Of a DNA stretch of 64,000 nt, positions 1 through 8,828 are shown piece after piece. How positions within the stretch are numbered: position 1 is the stretch's first letter; every line of letters begins with the position of its first letter. The stretch is from Streptomyces glomeratus (lineage in GTDB: Bacteria; Actinomycetota; Actinomycetes; Streptomycetales; Streptomycetaceae), in contig NZ_JAKEEB010000003.1 of the NCBI RefSeq assembly GCF_021462825.1, positions 362,483 to 426,482 of the forward strand, read 5' to 3'. The notes beneath the pieces are model-generated. The model ran no database searches and was not told the DNA's origin. It saw nothing but the letters and a program-made list of their open reading frames with translations. The position numbers were made by a program, and so were the translations under genes.

Positions 1-1
1 C

Positions 2-829
2 GCGGTCGCCGCGATGCAGCAGCTGGAGCGCGGCACGCTCGGCATCGACGCGCGCGTGGCGTCGTACCTGCCGGAGTTCCACGCGGCCGCGGAACACGGC
101 ATCACCGTACGGCAGCTGCTCACGCACACCTCCGGACTGCGGCCCGAACTCCCGTTGTACGACTGTCCTTCGCCTGCGGCCCGGCTGGCGTTGCTGCGCG
201 CGGAGGCCCCTGCCGCCGCGCCCGGCACCCACCGCTACTCGGACCTGAACCTGCTGCTGTTGCAGTACGTCCTGGAGCGCATCACCGGCCGCACCCTCGA
301 CGTACTCGTCCGCGACGGCATCACCCGCCCGCTCGGGATGACGGCCACGGGCTTCGGGCCGTGCCCGGACGCGGCGGCCACGGAGGACCAGCGGCGGCCC
401 TGGGCCAAGACGGACCGGGGCATGCTGCGGGGGGTGGTCCACGACGAGAACGCGTGGGCGCTCGGTGGTGTGGCCGGGCACGCGGGCCTCTTCTCGACGG
501 CACGGGACCTGGCCGTCTTCTGCCGCGCCCTGCTGTCCGGCGGCTCCCACGGACCCGCCCGCATCCTGGGCCCCGACTTCGTCGAGCTGATGCTCACCGC
601 GCCGGGCCTGGGCTTCGCGGTCGACCAGCCGTGGTTCATGGGCGCGCTGGCGGGCCGGGGCGCGGCGGGCCACACGGGATTCACGGGCACGTCCCTGGTC
701 CTGGACCCCGCGACGGACACCTTCCTCGTCCTCCTCGCGAACACGGTCCATCCCCGCCGCCGGGACCCGGACCACCGGCTGCGGGTCGCAGCGGGGGACC
801 GGCTGGCGCGGGCGATCCGGGGCACCTGA
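2..829 (+). CDS. Serine hydrolase / class C beta-lactamase-like protein, 5' end missing
   Basis: The C-terminal ~275 residues of a beta-lactamase/D-Ala-D-Ala carboxypeptidase-fold serine hydrolase. The frame is open to the left edge, so the true start and the catalytic SxxK motif lie outside the window. Visible family signs are LLTHTSGL, the second-motif region HRYSDLN (YSD where class C enzymes have YxN), and the HTGFTGT block near residue 220, which stands in for the KTG triad. Members hydrolyse peptides, esters or beta-lactams; the substrate cannot be told here. It ends 12 bases before the next gene, so the two may be cotranscribed. Confidence 0.85.
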   Translation, partial: AVAAMQQLERGTLGIDARVASYLPEFHAAAEHGITVRQLLTHTSGLRPELPLYDCPSPAARLALLRAEAPAAAPGTHRYSDLNLLLLQYVLERITGRTLDVLVRDGITRPLGMTATGFGPCPDAAATEDQRRPWAKTDRGMLRGVVHDENAWALGGVAGHAGLFSTARDLAVFCRALLSGGSHGPARILGPDFVELMLTAPGLGFAVDQPWFMGALAGRGAAGHTGFTGTSLVLDPATDTFLVLLANTVHPRRRDPDHRLRVAAGDRLARAIRGT

Positions 830-841
830 GAGAATCGGTGG

Positions 842-1834
842 GTGAACGCCCCCGTCTCCCCAGCCGACACCCTTCGCGCCGCGCTCGCCGGACTGCTCGA
901 CGGGCTTCCGCCCAAGCAGGCCGCGCAGGCCGTGGAGCGGCTGATCGTCAACTACCGGGGGCGCACCCCGACGGACGCGCCCGTGCTGCGGGACCGTTCG
1001 GACGTGGTCGCGTACGCCGCCTACCGGATGCCCGCGACGTTCGAGGCGGTGTCAGCGGCGCTGGCGGCGTTCGCCGACGCCGTGCCCGGATGGACGCCGG
1101 GGAGCCACACGGACATCGGCGGCGGCACGGGTGCGGCGACCTGGGCCGTCAGCGCGACCTGGGACGGGCAGCGCCCGGTCACCGTGCTCGACTGGGCCGA
1201 GCCCGCGCTCGCGCTGGGCCGGGAGATCGCCGCCGCGAACCCGGCGCTGACGACCGCCGCCTGGCACCGCTCTCGTATCGGATCGGGACTCTCCCTCGAG
1301 AGCACCGATCTCGTCACGGTCTCCTATGTCCTGGGCGAGCTGACCGAGGGTGACCGTGCCGCGGTCGTCGACGCCGCCGCGGCCGCCGCGCAGGCCGTCG
1401 TGGTCGTCGAACCCGGCACCCCGGACGGCTACGCCCGCGTCATCGAGGCCCGCGACCGTCTGATCGGCGCCGGATTCCGCGTCGCCGCGCCCTGCCCGCA
1501 CAGCGCGGCCTGCCCCATCGTGCCCGGCGAGGACTGGTGCCACTTCTCGGCCCGGGTCAGCCGATCCTCGCTGCACCGCCAGGTCAAGGGCGGTTCCCTG
1601 GCGTACGAGGACGAGAAGTTCAGCTATGTCGCCGCGGCCCGCTTCCCGGTGCGGCCGGCCCGCTCCCGGGTCGTCCGCAGACCGCAGATCCGCAAGGGCC
1701 AGGTGCTTCTCGACCTGTGCGGCCCGGAGGAGTCCCTGCACCGCGACACCGTGACCAAACGCCACGGCCCCCTCTACCGGGCGGCCCGAGACACGCACTG
1801 GGGCGCCCCCTGGCCCCCACCGCACGAGGACTGA
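842..1834 (+). CDS. Rsm22-family small ribosomal subunit methyltransferase-like protein
   Basis: A 330-residue protein starting at GTG. It has a Rossmann methyltransferase core with the SAM-binding signature DIGGGTGAATWA near residue 95 and a later LDWAEPALALG strand. A cysteine-rich segment CPHSAACP...WCHFSAR near residue 215 is characteristic of the Rsm22 family, in which these cysteines are thought to bind an Fe-S cluster. Family members act in small-subunit ribosome assembly and rRNA modification; the exact bacterial target is not established. It follows the serine hydrolase closely. Confidence 0.85.
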   Translation: MNAPVSPADTLRAALAGLLDGLPPKQAAQAVERLIVNYRGRTPTDAPVLRDRSDVVAYAAYRMPATFEAVSAALAAFADAVPGWTPGSHTDIGGGTGAATWAVSATWDGQRPVTVLDWAEPALALGREIAAANPALTTAAWHRSRIGSGLSLESTDLVTVSYVLGELTEGDRAAVVDAAAAAAQAVVVVEPGTPDGYARVIEARDRLIGAGFRVAAPCPHSAACPIVPGEDWCHFSARVSRSSLHRQVKGGSLAYEDEKFSYVAAARFPVRPARSRVVRRPQIRKGQVLLDLCGPEESLHRDTVTKRHGPLYRAARDTHWGAPWPPPHED

Positions 1835-1864
1835 CGCACAGGCCCTCAACCGCGCCGCACGAAA

Positions 1865-1920
1865 CGGGCCGGTCTCATCGGGCCGGTCTCGTCGGGCCGG
1901 TCGTCGTCGGGCCGGTCGTA
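1865..1920. repeat. Four imperfect 13-15 bp tandem units, core CGGGCCGGTC
   Basis: The core CGGGCCGGTC recurs at 1865, 1879, 1893 and 1908 in the 294-base gap between the Rsm22-like gene and the primase-like gene. The units differ in their last 3-5 bases. The core contains the palindrome GGCC. The rest of the gap shows nothing I can name apart from a probable promoter region for the downstream gene. Confidence 0.6.
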
Positions 1921-2128
1921 CGGCGGTGCGAAAGGGCACTCCGTCGGGCACCTCTCGGCCTTCCCCTCCGCCGGACACATAGTGGTAAATCCCGCAATGC
2001 CCTCTCATACCGGCTCGCGGTTGGCATCGCCCCGGCTACCCCGGTTGGGGGCCCCGGTCACCCGGGGCTCAGGATGGTGGGACGATGGGGGGATGATTCC
2101 CGACCACGGCAGTGAGACGAGGGGATAG

Positions 2129-2863
2129 ATGAGCGCAGAGTTCGGCCGCCGCGCGGGCGGGCAGGGCAGGATCTCCCAGTGGCTGCGTGGACGCCGTCCC
2201 GCCCGTCTCAAGGAGGACGCCGACGGCGGCCGTGAGGCGATGCTGCTGGCTGCCGCCGCCGCGGGACTGCCGCTCGCGCCCGCCGCGCACCCCGTCGGCT
2301 ACCGCTGCTCCTGCGACCGCATCGGCTGTCCCACGCCCGCCCGGCACCCCGTCTCCTTCGCCTGGCAGACCCAGTCCACGACGGACCGGGCGCAGGTCGA
2401 GCGCTGGGCCCGGCACCAGCCGCAGGCGAACTTCATCACCGCGACCGGGATGGTGCACGACGTGCTGGACGTCCCGCGGGAGGCCGGCGAGGAGGCCCTG
2501 GAGCGGATGCTCGTCTCCGGCGTGGAGGTGGGACCGGTCGCCGCCACCGGCGACGGGCGCATGCTGTTCTTCACGCTGACCCGCGGCACCCCCGAGGACG
2601 AGGACGAGTGGTGGCCGTGCGCGCTGGACTGCCACCCGGAGACGATGGACGAGCATCCGGGCCTGCGCTGGCACTGCCGGGGCTCGTACGTGCTCGTACC
2701 GCCCGCGCAGCTGCCCGGTGAGCTCACGGTCGAGTGGGTACGGGGGCCGGAGCACGCGCTGCCGGATCCGCTGAGCCTGCTGGAGCACCTGACGGACGCG
2801 TGCGCCCGGTACGCCGGGGACGCCCCCGAGGACCGGCTCGCGGGCTGGCCGCACCACCACTGA
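2129..2863 (+). CDS. Bifunctional primase/polymerase N-terminal-domain-like protein
   Basis: A 244-residue protein resembling the stand-alone prim-pol domain (the AEP-type domain seen at the N-terminus of plasmid replication proteins) found on Streptomyces chromosomes. Supporting segments are the early AAAAAGLPLAPAAHPVGYRCSC stretch, a Cys-rich turn (CSCDRIGCPTPARHP, near residues 53-67) and a WARHQPQANFITATG strand near residue 95. The expected catalytic DxD reads VLDVP, so the second acidic residue seems absent and activity is doubtful. There is no helicase or primase C-terminal domain. Function unknown; a structural or regulatory role is as likely as DNA synthesis. Confidence 0.7.
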   Translation: MSAEFGRRAGGQGRISQWLRGRRPARLKEDADGGREAMLLAAAAAGLPLAPAAHPVGYRCSCDRIGCPTPARHPVSFAWQTQSTTDRAQVERWARHQPQANFITATGMVHDVLDVPREAGEEALERMLVSGVEVGPVAATGDGRMLFFTLTRGTPEDEDEWWPCALDCHPETMDEHPGLRWHCRGSYVLVPPAQLPGELTVEWVRGPEHALPDPLSLLEHLTDACARYAGDAPEDRLAGWPHHH

Positions 2864-2881
2864 GCCGGAGCGCCGGGGCGG

Positions 2882-3883
2882 CTACTCGCCCTGTGCCCCG
2901 GTCAGCCCCTGCACCCGGCTCAGGAATTTCACCTTGCCCCGCGCCGGGTCCAGCACCGCCTGGTTCGAGATGAACTGAAGCGTCAGCGACTGCTTGACCT
3001 CGCCGGTCACCAGAGCCTTGATGTTCGCGTCGGTGATGTTGATGTTCACGCCCCGCGCGGCCGTCTGCTTCTCGTAGTGGCGCGTGGCGAAGAACACCAG
3101 CGCGCCGCCGTCGGTGGTGCGCAGCCCCACCGGGGCGTACGCGCCGTTCGTCAGCGGCTGGTCGATGTACTGCCGGGCCAGCCCGGGCTTGCGCGCGTCC
3201 GCCAGCCGGCTGGCCCGCCACTGTGAGGTGTGCGGCCCGGGCGCGAAGGCTTCGCCGCCGCTGTGGAGATACGAGGTGTACGCCGCCGGGAGCCGGCGCG
3301 GGCGCACGGCGAGCGCCGCGTCGTCCGCGGTGACGGGCTTGGCCCAGCCGTCCTTGTCCGTCTCGAACGCCGGCACGTCGTTCGCCGCGAGGATCGTCAG
3401 ATACGACACCGCCCACACCTTGTCCGGGCCGGAACGGGTGAAGACGAGCAGCCAATGGGCGTCCGCGCTGCCCTTGTTGGCGTGGGTGTCCGCGACGAAC
3501 CAGCGGGGCCAGCCGGCCTTCTTCGGGATCGTGAACCTGGCGTCGGTGAGCGTCAGCGGGGAATGGCCGGGATTGCCGCCCGGGTTGTTCGTGTGCCCCG
3601 CCTCCAGCTTGCCGGCGTCGATGTCGGCGAGGGCGCCGGCGACCCGGTCCGCGTCCTTCGAGCGGTCGTAGGTCTTGTCCGCCTTGTTGTAGGCGGCGAG
3701 GAAGTCCTTGAGCGCGCGGGCGGCCTCCGCCCTGGCCGCCGTCGGCACGACCTCACGTTCGCCGTGGACGACGACGCAGCCGCTCGCCCCCATGGACACA
3801 GCGGCGGCCAGCGCCGCCGCCAGGGCGAAACGGCTGCGACGACGAAACGTTCGAGGGTTGCGATCCCCGCGATCCCTGCTCAT
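2882..3883 (-). CDS. Secreted lipoprotein of unknown function
   Basis: A 333-residue protein with a basic N-terminus (RRRSRFALAAALAA), a hydrophobic core and a lipobox ASGC that would be lipidated at Cys36. The mature part has no motif I recognise beyond similarity in style to the actinomycete DUF8094-type lipoproteins. It probably sits on the outer face of the membrane. It lies upstream of and in the same direction away from the iron operon, separated by about 85 bases from the end of efeU, so it may be read through from that operon. Confidence 0.75.
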   Translation of the reverse strand: MSRDRGDRNPRTFRRRSRFALAAALAAAVSMGASGCVVVHGEREVVPTAARAEAARALKDFLAAYNKADKTYDRSKDADRVAGALADIDAGKLEAGHTNNPGGNPGHSPLTLTDARFTIPKKAGWPRWFVADTHANKGSADAHWLLVFTRSGPDKVWAVSYLTILAANDVPAFETDKDGWAKPVTADDAALAVRPRRLPAAYTSYLHSGGEAFAPGPHTSQWRASRLADARKPGLARQYIDQPLTNGAYAPVGLRTTDGGALVFFATRHYEKQTAARGVNINITDANIKALVTGEVKQSLTLQFISNQAVLDPARGKVKFLSRVQGLTGAQGE

Positions 3884-3969
3884 CAGTGACCTTCACCTTC
3901 CCCTTCCCGGAGGCGAACCCTACCGGGGCGGGGAGCCGGGCGGGCGGGGGGTTCCCCAACCCGCCTGCG

Positions 3970-4845
3970 TCACTCGGACGCGGGTACCTTCGTCTCGACC
4001 GCGGGGGCCGCCTCGTCCGCCTGCCGGCCCGTCAGCCGGGCGATGAGCTCCGGGGTGACGAGGAAGACGGCCAGGGTCGGAACCAGGTACAGGGCCCAGA
4101 TCGTCAGCTGGACGACCGTCGGGTCCGGCTGGAAGTTGAAGACGCCCTTGAGCAGGGTGCCGTACCAGCTGTCCGGCGGGATGACACCGCTGATGTCGAA
4201 GGCCAGGTCCGTCAGACCCGGGATCCAGCCGGCCTCCTGAAGGTCGTGGAAGCCGTACGCGAGGACGCCCGCGGCGACGACGACCAGCATGCCGCCGGTC
4301 CAGGTGAAGAACTTGGCGAGGTTGATCTTCAGGGCACCGCGGTAGAACAGCCAGCCCAGCAGGACCGCGGTGGCCAGACCCAGGGCGACGCCGATGAGCG
4401 GGCGCGGGGTGCCGTCGCTGGCCGCGTGCACCGACGCCCACACGAACAGCGCGGTCTCCAGGCCCTCCCGGCCGACCGCCAGGAACGCGGTGGCGACCAG
4501 CGCGCCCGTGCCCATCGCGAGGGCCGCGTCCAGCTTGCCGTGCAGTTCGGACCTCAGATGCCGTGCCGTGCGCCGCATCCAGAAGACCATCCAGGTCACC
4601 AGGCCGACCGCGATGATCGACAGCGAGCCGCCCAGCGCCTCCTGCGCCTGGAACGTCAGCTCCTGCGAGCCGAATTCCAGGACGCAGCCGAAGCCCATCG
4701 CGAGCGCCATCGCGATGCCGATGCCGGTCCAGATCGGCTTCAGGGCGTCCCTGCGGCCGGTCTTGACCAGATAGGCGATCAGGATGCAGACGACGAGGCT
4801 GGCCTCCAGCCCTTCGCGCAGGCCGATCAGATAGTTGGAGAACAC
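3970..4845 (-). CDS. efeU: EfeU/FTR1-type iron permease
   Basis: A 291-residue polytopic membrane protein of the oxidase-dependent iron transporter (FTR1) family. The two iron-binding REGLE motifs are present: LREGLEAS at residues 9-16 in the first membrane helix and GREGLETA near residue 137 in a later helix. It would move iron across the cytoplasmic membrane after handling by EfeO and EfeB. It starts three bases after the efeB stop and is the last gene of the efeO-efeB-efeU operon. The charged C-terminal tail (AAPAVETKVPASE) is non-conserved. Confidence 0.95.
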   Translation of the reverse strand: MFSNYLIGLREGLEASLVVCILIAYLVKTGRRDALKPIWTGIGIAMALAMGFGCVLEFGSQELTFQAQEALGGSLSIIAVGLVTWMVFWMRRTARHLRSELHGKLDAALAMGTGALVATAFLAVGREGLETALFVWASVHAASDGTPRPLIGVALGLATAVLLGWLFYRGALKINLAKFFTWTGGMLVVVAAGVLAYGFHDLQEAGWIPGLTDLAFDISGVIPPDSWYGTLLKGVFNFQPDPTVVQLTIWALYLVPTLAVFLVTPELIARLTGRQADEAAPAVETKVPASE

Positions 4846-4848
4846 GGG

Positions 4849-6138
4849 CTACGCCTCCTCGGACAGCAGGGTCCGGCCCCACCAGTCGTCCTTGTCGCGG
4901 ACGCCGGGCGGCACGGCGAAGACGGCCGAACCGACGTGCTGGATGTACTCGTTGAGCGCGTCGGACGCCGACAGTTTGCGCTGCAGCGGGATGAATCCCT
5001 TGCGGGGATCGCGCTGGTAGGCGAGGAAGAACAGACCTGCGTCCAGGCGGCCGAGCCCGTCCGTGCCGTCGGTGAAGGAGTAGCCGCGGCGCAGGATCGT
5101 GATCCCGCCATTGGAGTCGGGGTGCGCGAGCCGTACGTGCGCGTCGGGCTTCATCGCCTTCAGGAACGGCGTGTCGTGCTCCTTCGCCTTGCCGACGGGA
5201 GCGCCCTCGCCCTTGTCGCGGCCGAAGACGTCCTCCTGCTCCTGCAGCGAAGTGCGGTCCCACGTCTCGATGTTCATGCGGATACGCCGGGCCACGAGGT
5301 AGGAGCCGCCCGTCATCCAGCCGGGCCCGTCGCCGTCGCCGACCCACACGAACTTCTTCAGCCGGTCCGTCTCCGTGCCCGCGATGTTGCGGGTGCCGTC
5401 CTTGAACCCCATGAGGTTGCGGGGCGTCTGGGCGTCCGGGGTGGTCGACGAGGTCTTGCCGAAGCCGAGCTGCGACCAGCGGATGGCGACCTTGCCGAAG
5501 CCGATCCGGGCCAGGTTGCGGATCGCGTGCACGGCGACCTGCGGGTCGTCCGCGCAGGCCTGGACGCACAGATCGCCGCCGGTGCGGGACTTGTCGAGAT
5601 TGTCGCCCGGGAACGGAGGCAGATCGACCAGCGCGTCGGGCCGCTTGCCGCCCAGCCCGAACTTCTCGAAGAACGACGGCCCGAAGCCGATGGTCAGCGT
5701 CAGCCGCGACGGCTTGAGGCCCAGTGCCTCACCGGTGTCGTCCGGCGGGGCCTCGGCGAGCCCGCCGTAGGCGCCCCCACCGACCGCCTGGCCCGCCGTC
5801 ATCCGCCGCGCGGCCGCAGTCCAGTCCTTCATCATCTGCACGAACTCGGCGCGGTCGTCGGTCTTCACGTCGAACGCGGCGAAGTGCAGCCGGTCCTGGA
5901 CGGGCGTGGCGATACCCGCCTGATGCGTGCCGTGGAACTCGACGGCGGCACCCGTCGTGGCGCCCGCCGGGTCCACGTCGTCGCCGGTGCGGGTCATGGC
6001 CACCGCGCCGCCGGCCACGGCGGCGCCCAGCGCGAGTCCCGCGCCGCCCCAGCCGATCAGGGCGCGTCGCGAGGGGGCGGGAGAGGAGGTGGCGGTGGTC
6101 TCCGGAGCGGTGGTCTCCGGAGCGGTCGTGTCCGTCAT
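4849..6138 (-). CDS. efeB: EfeB deferrochelatase/peroxidase, Dyp family, Tat-exported
   Basis: A 429-residue dye-decolourising heme peroxidase. A twin-arginine signal SRRALIGWGGAG starts near residue 23, followed by a hydrophobic stretch, so the enzyme is exported folded. The Dyp signature GFKDGTRN near residue 245 supplies the catalytic Asp, and the C-terminal half holds the heme-ligand region. In the EfeUOB system it oxidises ferrous iron or releases iron from heme outside the membrane. The N-terminus has TTAPET repeats before the Tat motif. It sits 12 bases after efeO and 3 bases before efeU. Confidence 0.95.
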   Translation of the reverse strand: MTDTTAPETTAPETTATSSPAPSRRALIGWGGAGLALGAAVAGGAVAMTRTGDDVDPAGATTGAAVEFHGTHQAGIATPVQDRLHFAAFDVKTDDRAEFVQMMKDWTAAARRMTAGQAVGGGAYGGLAEAPPDDTGEALGLKPSRLTLTIGFGPSFFEKFGLGGKRPDALVDLPPFPGDNLDKSRTGGDLCVQACADDPQVAVHAIRNLARIGFGKVAIRWSQLGFGKTSSTTPDAQTPRNLMGFKDGTRNIAGTETDRLKKFVWVGDGDGPGWMTGGSYLVARRIRMNIETWDRTSLQEQEDVFGRDKGEGAPVGKAKEHDTPFLKAMKPDAHVRLAHPDSNGGITILRRGYSFTDGTDGLGRLDAGLFFLAYQRDPRKGFIPLQRKLSASDALNEYIQHVGSAVFAVPPGVRDKDDWWGRTLLSEEA

Positions 6139-6150
6139 GGTCCTGGCTCC

Positions 6151-7284
6151 TTACTTCACAACCGCGGCGGCGAGCTTCGACAGCGGCTCGGCGAGCGCGT
6201 TCACCGCGTCCGAGAGTTCCTTGCGGTCGTCCTTGCCGACCTTGTCGTAGGAGACGAAGTCGTAGGAGGTCTTGTCCGTGCGGTACTTGTGCAGCAGCGC
6301 GTTCAGCGCCGTGAACTGCTTGTCCAGCTCGGTGACCAGTGCCGCGTCGTTCTTCTGCGCCACCGGCTTGAGAAGCTCGTAGGCCTTCTGCGCGCCCTCG
6401 ACGTTGCCCTTGAAGTCGACGAGGTCGGTGTGCGAGTAGCGGTCCTCCTCGCCGGTGACCTTGCCGGTGGCGACCTCGTCGAGCAGTTCCTTGGCGCCGT
6501 TGGCCATGGAGGTCGGGGTGATCTCGGCCTTGCCGACCCGGCTCTGCCAGTCCTTCAGGTCCGTGACGAGCCGGTCGGCGAGGGTCTTCTCCTCGGCGCC
6601 GATCTTCTGGTCCTGCCAGAGGGCCTTCTCCAGCCGGTGCCAGCCGGTCCACTTCTGGCCCTGCTCCAGGCCGTCGGCGCGGGTGTCGACCTTCGGGTCG
6701 ATGTCACCGAAGGACTCCGCGACCGGTTCGGTGCGCTCCCAGCCGATGCGGGAGGGCGCGTACGCCTTCTTCGCGGCCTCCAGGTCGCCGTCCTTGACGG
6801 CCTTCACGAAGGCCTCGACGCGGGGCAGCGTCTCGTCCGCCTGGTCCTGGGCGTACGCGCGGTAGTCGGCGACGGCCTTGTCCAGCCTCGGGTCCCGCTT
6901 GGCCACCGAGCCGCCGGTGACGGTCAGCTTCTGCCGTACGCCGTGGCCCTTCATACCGGGCCGGCAGGCGATCTCGTAGGAACCGGCCTTGACCTCGGCG
7001 GTCAGCGTGTACTTGGTGCCCGGGCCGATGTTCTCCTTCTCGGAGACGATGCGGTCGTCCGGGAACACGATCTCGACCTCTGTGGCCTTCGAGCCCTTGT
7101 TCTCGATGCTCAGCGTCACGTGGCCGGCCGGCACGGACTTCGCGGAGGTCTTGCACGTGGAGTCGGCGGCCGTGACCTGGATCGCGTCGCCTTCCTTGGC
7201 GTCGCTCTTGGCGGTGCAGGCCGTGACGGTGGTCAGGGCTGCCGCGGCGGCTGCGGTGACGACGGAGAGTCGGACGGCTCGCAT
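6151..7284 (-). CDS. efeO: EfeO iron-uptake lipoprotein (cupredoxin plus M75 domains)
   Basis: A 377-residue lipoprotein and first gene of the efe operon. The signal peptide ends in a TVTAC lipobox with Cys23. The next ~100 residues form a cupredoxin-like domain (STCKTSAKSVPAGHVTLSIENKGSK). The C-terminal two thirds is the imelysin/M75 helical domain with the GWHRLEKALW (HxxE) metal site near residue 210. It is thought to bind iron outside the membrane and deliver it to EfeU. Two DmdR/DtxR-type iron boxes lie 28-66 bases upstream of its start, so iron-repressed expression is expected. Confidence 0.95.
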   Translation of the reverse strand: MRAVRLSVVTAAAAAALTTVTACTAKSDAKEGDAIQVTAADSTCKTSAKSVPAGHVTLSIENKGSKATEVEIVFPDDRIVSEKENIGPGTKYTLTAEVKAGSYEIACRPGMKGHGVRQKLTVTGGSVAKRDPRLDKAVADYRAYAQDQADETLPRVEAFVKAVKDGDLEAAKKAYAPSRIGWERTEPVAESFGDIDPKVDTRADGLEQGQKWTGWHRLEKALWQDQKIGAEEKTLADRLVTDLKDWQSRVGKAEITPTSMANGAKELLDEVATGKVTGEEDRYSHTDLVDFKGNVEGAQKAYELLKPVAQKNDAALVTELDKQFTALNALLHKYRTDKTSYDFVSYDKVGKDDRKELSDAVNALAEPLSKLAAAVVK

Positions 7285-7311
7285 GGGTGCTCCAGGCTCA
7301 GGGCGGGGCAG

Positions 7312-7330
7312 TTCGGTGAGGCTGCCCTAA
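7312..7330 (-). promoter_or_regulatory. DmdR/DtxR-type iron box 1 upstream of efeO
   Basis: Read on the minus strand this is TTAGGGCAGCCTCACCGAA. It matches the DtxR/DmdR consensus TTAGGTTAGGCTCACCTAA at 15 of 19 positions. It ends 28 bases upstream of the efeO start codon, a position where a bound repressor would block transcription. Confidence 0.8.
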
Positions 7331-7331
7331 C

Positions 7332-7350
7332 TTACATGAGGCTTACCTGA
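7332..7350 (-). promoter_or_regulatory. DmdR/DtxR-type iron box 2 upstream of efeO
   Basis: Read on the minus strand this is TCAGGTAAGCCTCATGTAA, which matches the iron-box consensus at 14 of 19 positions. It abuts box 1 with a one-base gap, so two repressor dimers could bind side by side. The rest of the efeO / PhzF gap holds nothing else I can name. Confidence 0.7.
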
Positions 7351-7482
7351 CTAAAAACCACCCCTGCCGTGATTCGGCCTTCGAGAAAGATCACAGGCAC
7401 GACTTCATCACGACCGCCGACGGCTGAGACCGAGGCGCGGTCGAACGGCGGCCGAGCGGGCGTGGGGTGCTTCAATGCCCGC

Positions 7483-8127
7483 GTGACTGACTACGACGTG
7501 CTGCGTGTCTTCTGCGGACCGCGCGGTGCATACGGCAACGAACTGGGCGTCGTTCGCGACGGTTCCGCGATCCCGGAGCGGGGTGACCGCCAGGCGTTCG
7601 CCGCGAAGCTCGGCTTCAGCGAGACCGTGTTCGTCGACGACCCCGAGCGCGGCGTCATCGACATCTACACACCCACCCTGCGGCTGCCGTTCGCCGGGCA
7701 TCCCTGTGTAGGCGCGGCCTGGCTGCTCGACGTACCGGAACTCGTCACTCCGGCCGGGGTGGTGCAGGCGCGCCTGGACGGCGAGTTCAGCTGGATCGAG
7801 GCCCGCCCGGAGTGGGCGCCGCCGCGCACGCTGCGGCAGTACGCGACGGCGGCCGAGGTCGACGCCCTGGACGTCCCGCCGCCAGGGGAGTGGATCTACG
7901 CCTGGGCCTGGGAAGACGTGGCGGCGGGCCGGATCAGGGCGCGAGGATTCCCCGGGCGTGACGACGGCATCGACGAGGACGAGGCGACGGGCGCGGCGGC
8001 CCTGCTGCTGACGGCCCGGCTGGGCCGCGCGCTCAACATCCGCCAGGGGGCGGGTTCCCAGATCCTCACGGCCCCGCAGCCGGAGGGATGGGTCGAGGTC
8101 GGGGGCCGGGTCGTCCTGGAGCGCTGA
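7483..8127 (+). CDS. PhzF-family isomerase-like protein (short form)
   Basis: A 214-residue protein of the phenazine biosynthesis PhzF/diaminopimelate epimerase-like fold. The catalytic glutamate region reads LGFSETVFV near residue 45, followed by the substrate-loop LPFAGHPCVGAAWLL, and the second half carries EDEATGAAALLL, all typical of PhzF. The family is usually 260-300 residues, so this is a compact form, shortened in the middle. The GTG at 7483 is chosen because residues encoded upstream look non-coding. No phenazine genes are nearby, so a general isomerase role is more likely. Confidence 0.85.
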   Translation: MTDYDVLRVFCGPRGAYGNELGVVRDGSAIPERGDRQAFAAKLGFSETVFVDDPERGVIDIYTPTLRLPFAGHPCVGAAWLLDVPELVTPAGVVQARLDGEFSWIEARPEWAPPRTLRQYATAAEVDALDVPPPGEWIYAWAWEDVAAGRIRARGFPGRDDGIDEDEATGAAALLLTARLGRALNIRQGAGSQILTAPQPEGWVEVGGRVVLER

Positions 8128-8144
8128 GGGCCGCCGGGCGCCGG

Positions 8145-8813
8145 CTAGGCGCTCTGCGGGAACTCCTCGCCCAGGGCCCGCAGGACCGCAGTGTTCATCG
8201 TGTAGGCCCGCTCGCATTCGGCGACGACCCGCTGTTTCTCCAGGTCGTCCACCCGGATCCCGTCCAGGAGTGCCCGGTATGCCCGCTTGAAGGCGGCCGG
8301 GTTGGCGATCCCCTCGAACACATAGAACCGCACCCCATCGCCCTTCCGGGTGAAACCCCAGGTCCTCTCCGCGGTGTCGCGGATGATCTGGCCGCCGGCG
8401 AGGTCGCCCAGATAGCGGGTGTAGTGGTGGGCCACGTAGCCGCCGGGCCACTGCTCGGCGCACTCCCGCACCCGGGCCGCATACGCCCGTGTCGCGGGCA
8501 GCGCGGTGAGGCCGGCCCGCCAGCGGCGGCCGCGCAGATGCGTGAGGTCGCGCTCCAGCGCGGCCAGCCGGAACAGCTCCGGCCGTACGAAGGGGCCGGC
8601 CACCGGGTCCCCGGCCAGCCGCTCGGCGCCGGCCTCCAGGGCCTCGTACACGAACCACAGCTGCTCGGTGTACCGCGCGTACGCCTCGATGCCGAGCCTG
8701 CCGGCGAGCAGATCGGTGATGAAGGCCGAGGTGTTCGCTTCCCGGTGGCGGTCGTAGGACGCGGTGCGCAGGAGCGTCGAGAACTCCGTGCGGGACGGGT
8801 CCGGCGCGTTCAT
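8145..8813 (-). CDS. Heme oxygenase (biliverdin-producing)
   Basis: A 222-residue HO-1-type heme oxygenase that opens heme to biliverdin, CO and ferrous iron in the cytoplasm. The proximal heme ligand is His23 in YDRHREANT, and the distal helix carries GDLAGGQ near residue 138, the equivalent of GDLSGGQ. Length and both motifs fit an active enzyme. Its location beside efeUOB, whose EfeB can also strip iron from heme, suggests a shared role in iron supply. A near-perfect palindrome lies 16 bases upstream of the start; I saw no iron box there. Confidence 0.93.
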   Translation of the reverse strand: MNAPDPSRTEFSTLLRTASYDRHREANTSAFITDLLAGRLGIEAYARYTEQLWFVYEALEAGAERLAGDPVAGPFVRPELFRLAALERDLTHLRGRRWRAGLTALPATRAYAARVRECAEQWPGGYVAHHYTRYLGDLAGGQIIRDTAERTWGFTRKGDGVRFYVFEGIANPAAFKRAYRALLDGIRVDDLEKQRVVAECERAYTMNTAVLRALGEEFPQSA

Positions 8814-8828
8814 GGGGCCTCCACGGGT

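Noticed and set aside
3886..7350. A 1,154-codon open frame on the plus strand opposite efeUOB
   Set aside because: It is antisense to three well-supported genes, has no domain, and is rich in Arg/Gly/Ala as expected for a GC-driven shadow frame.
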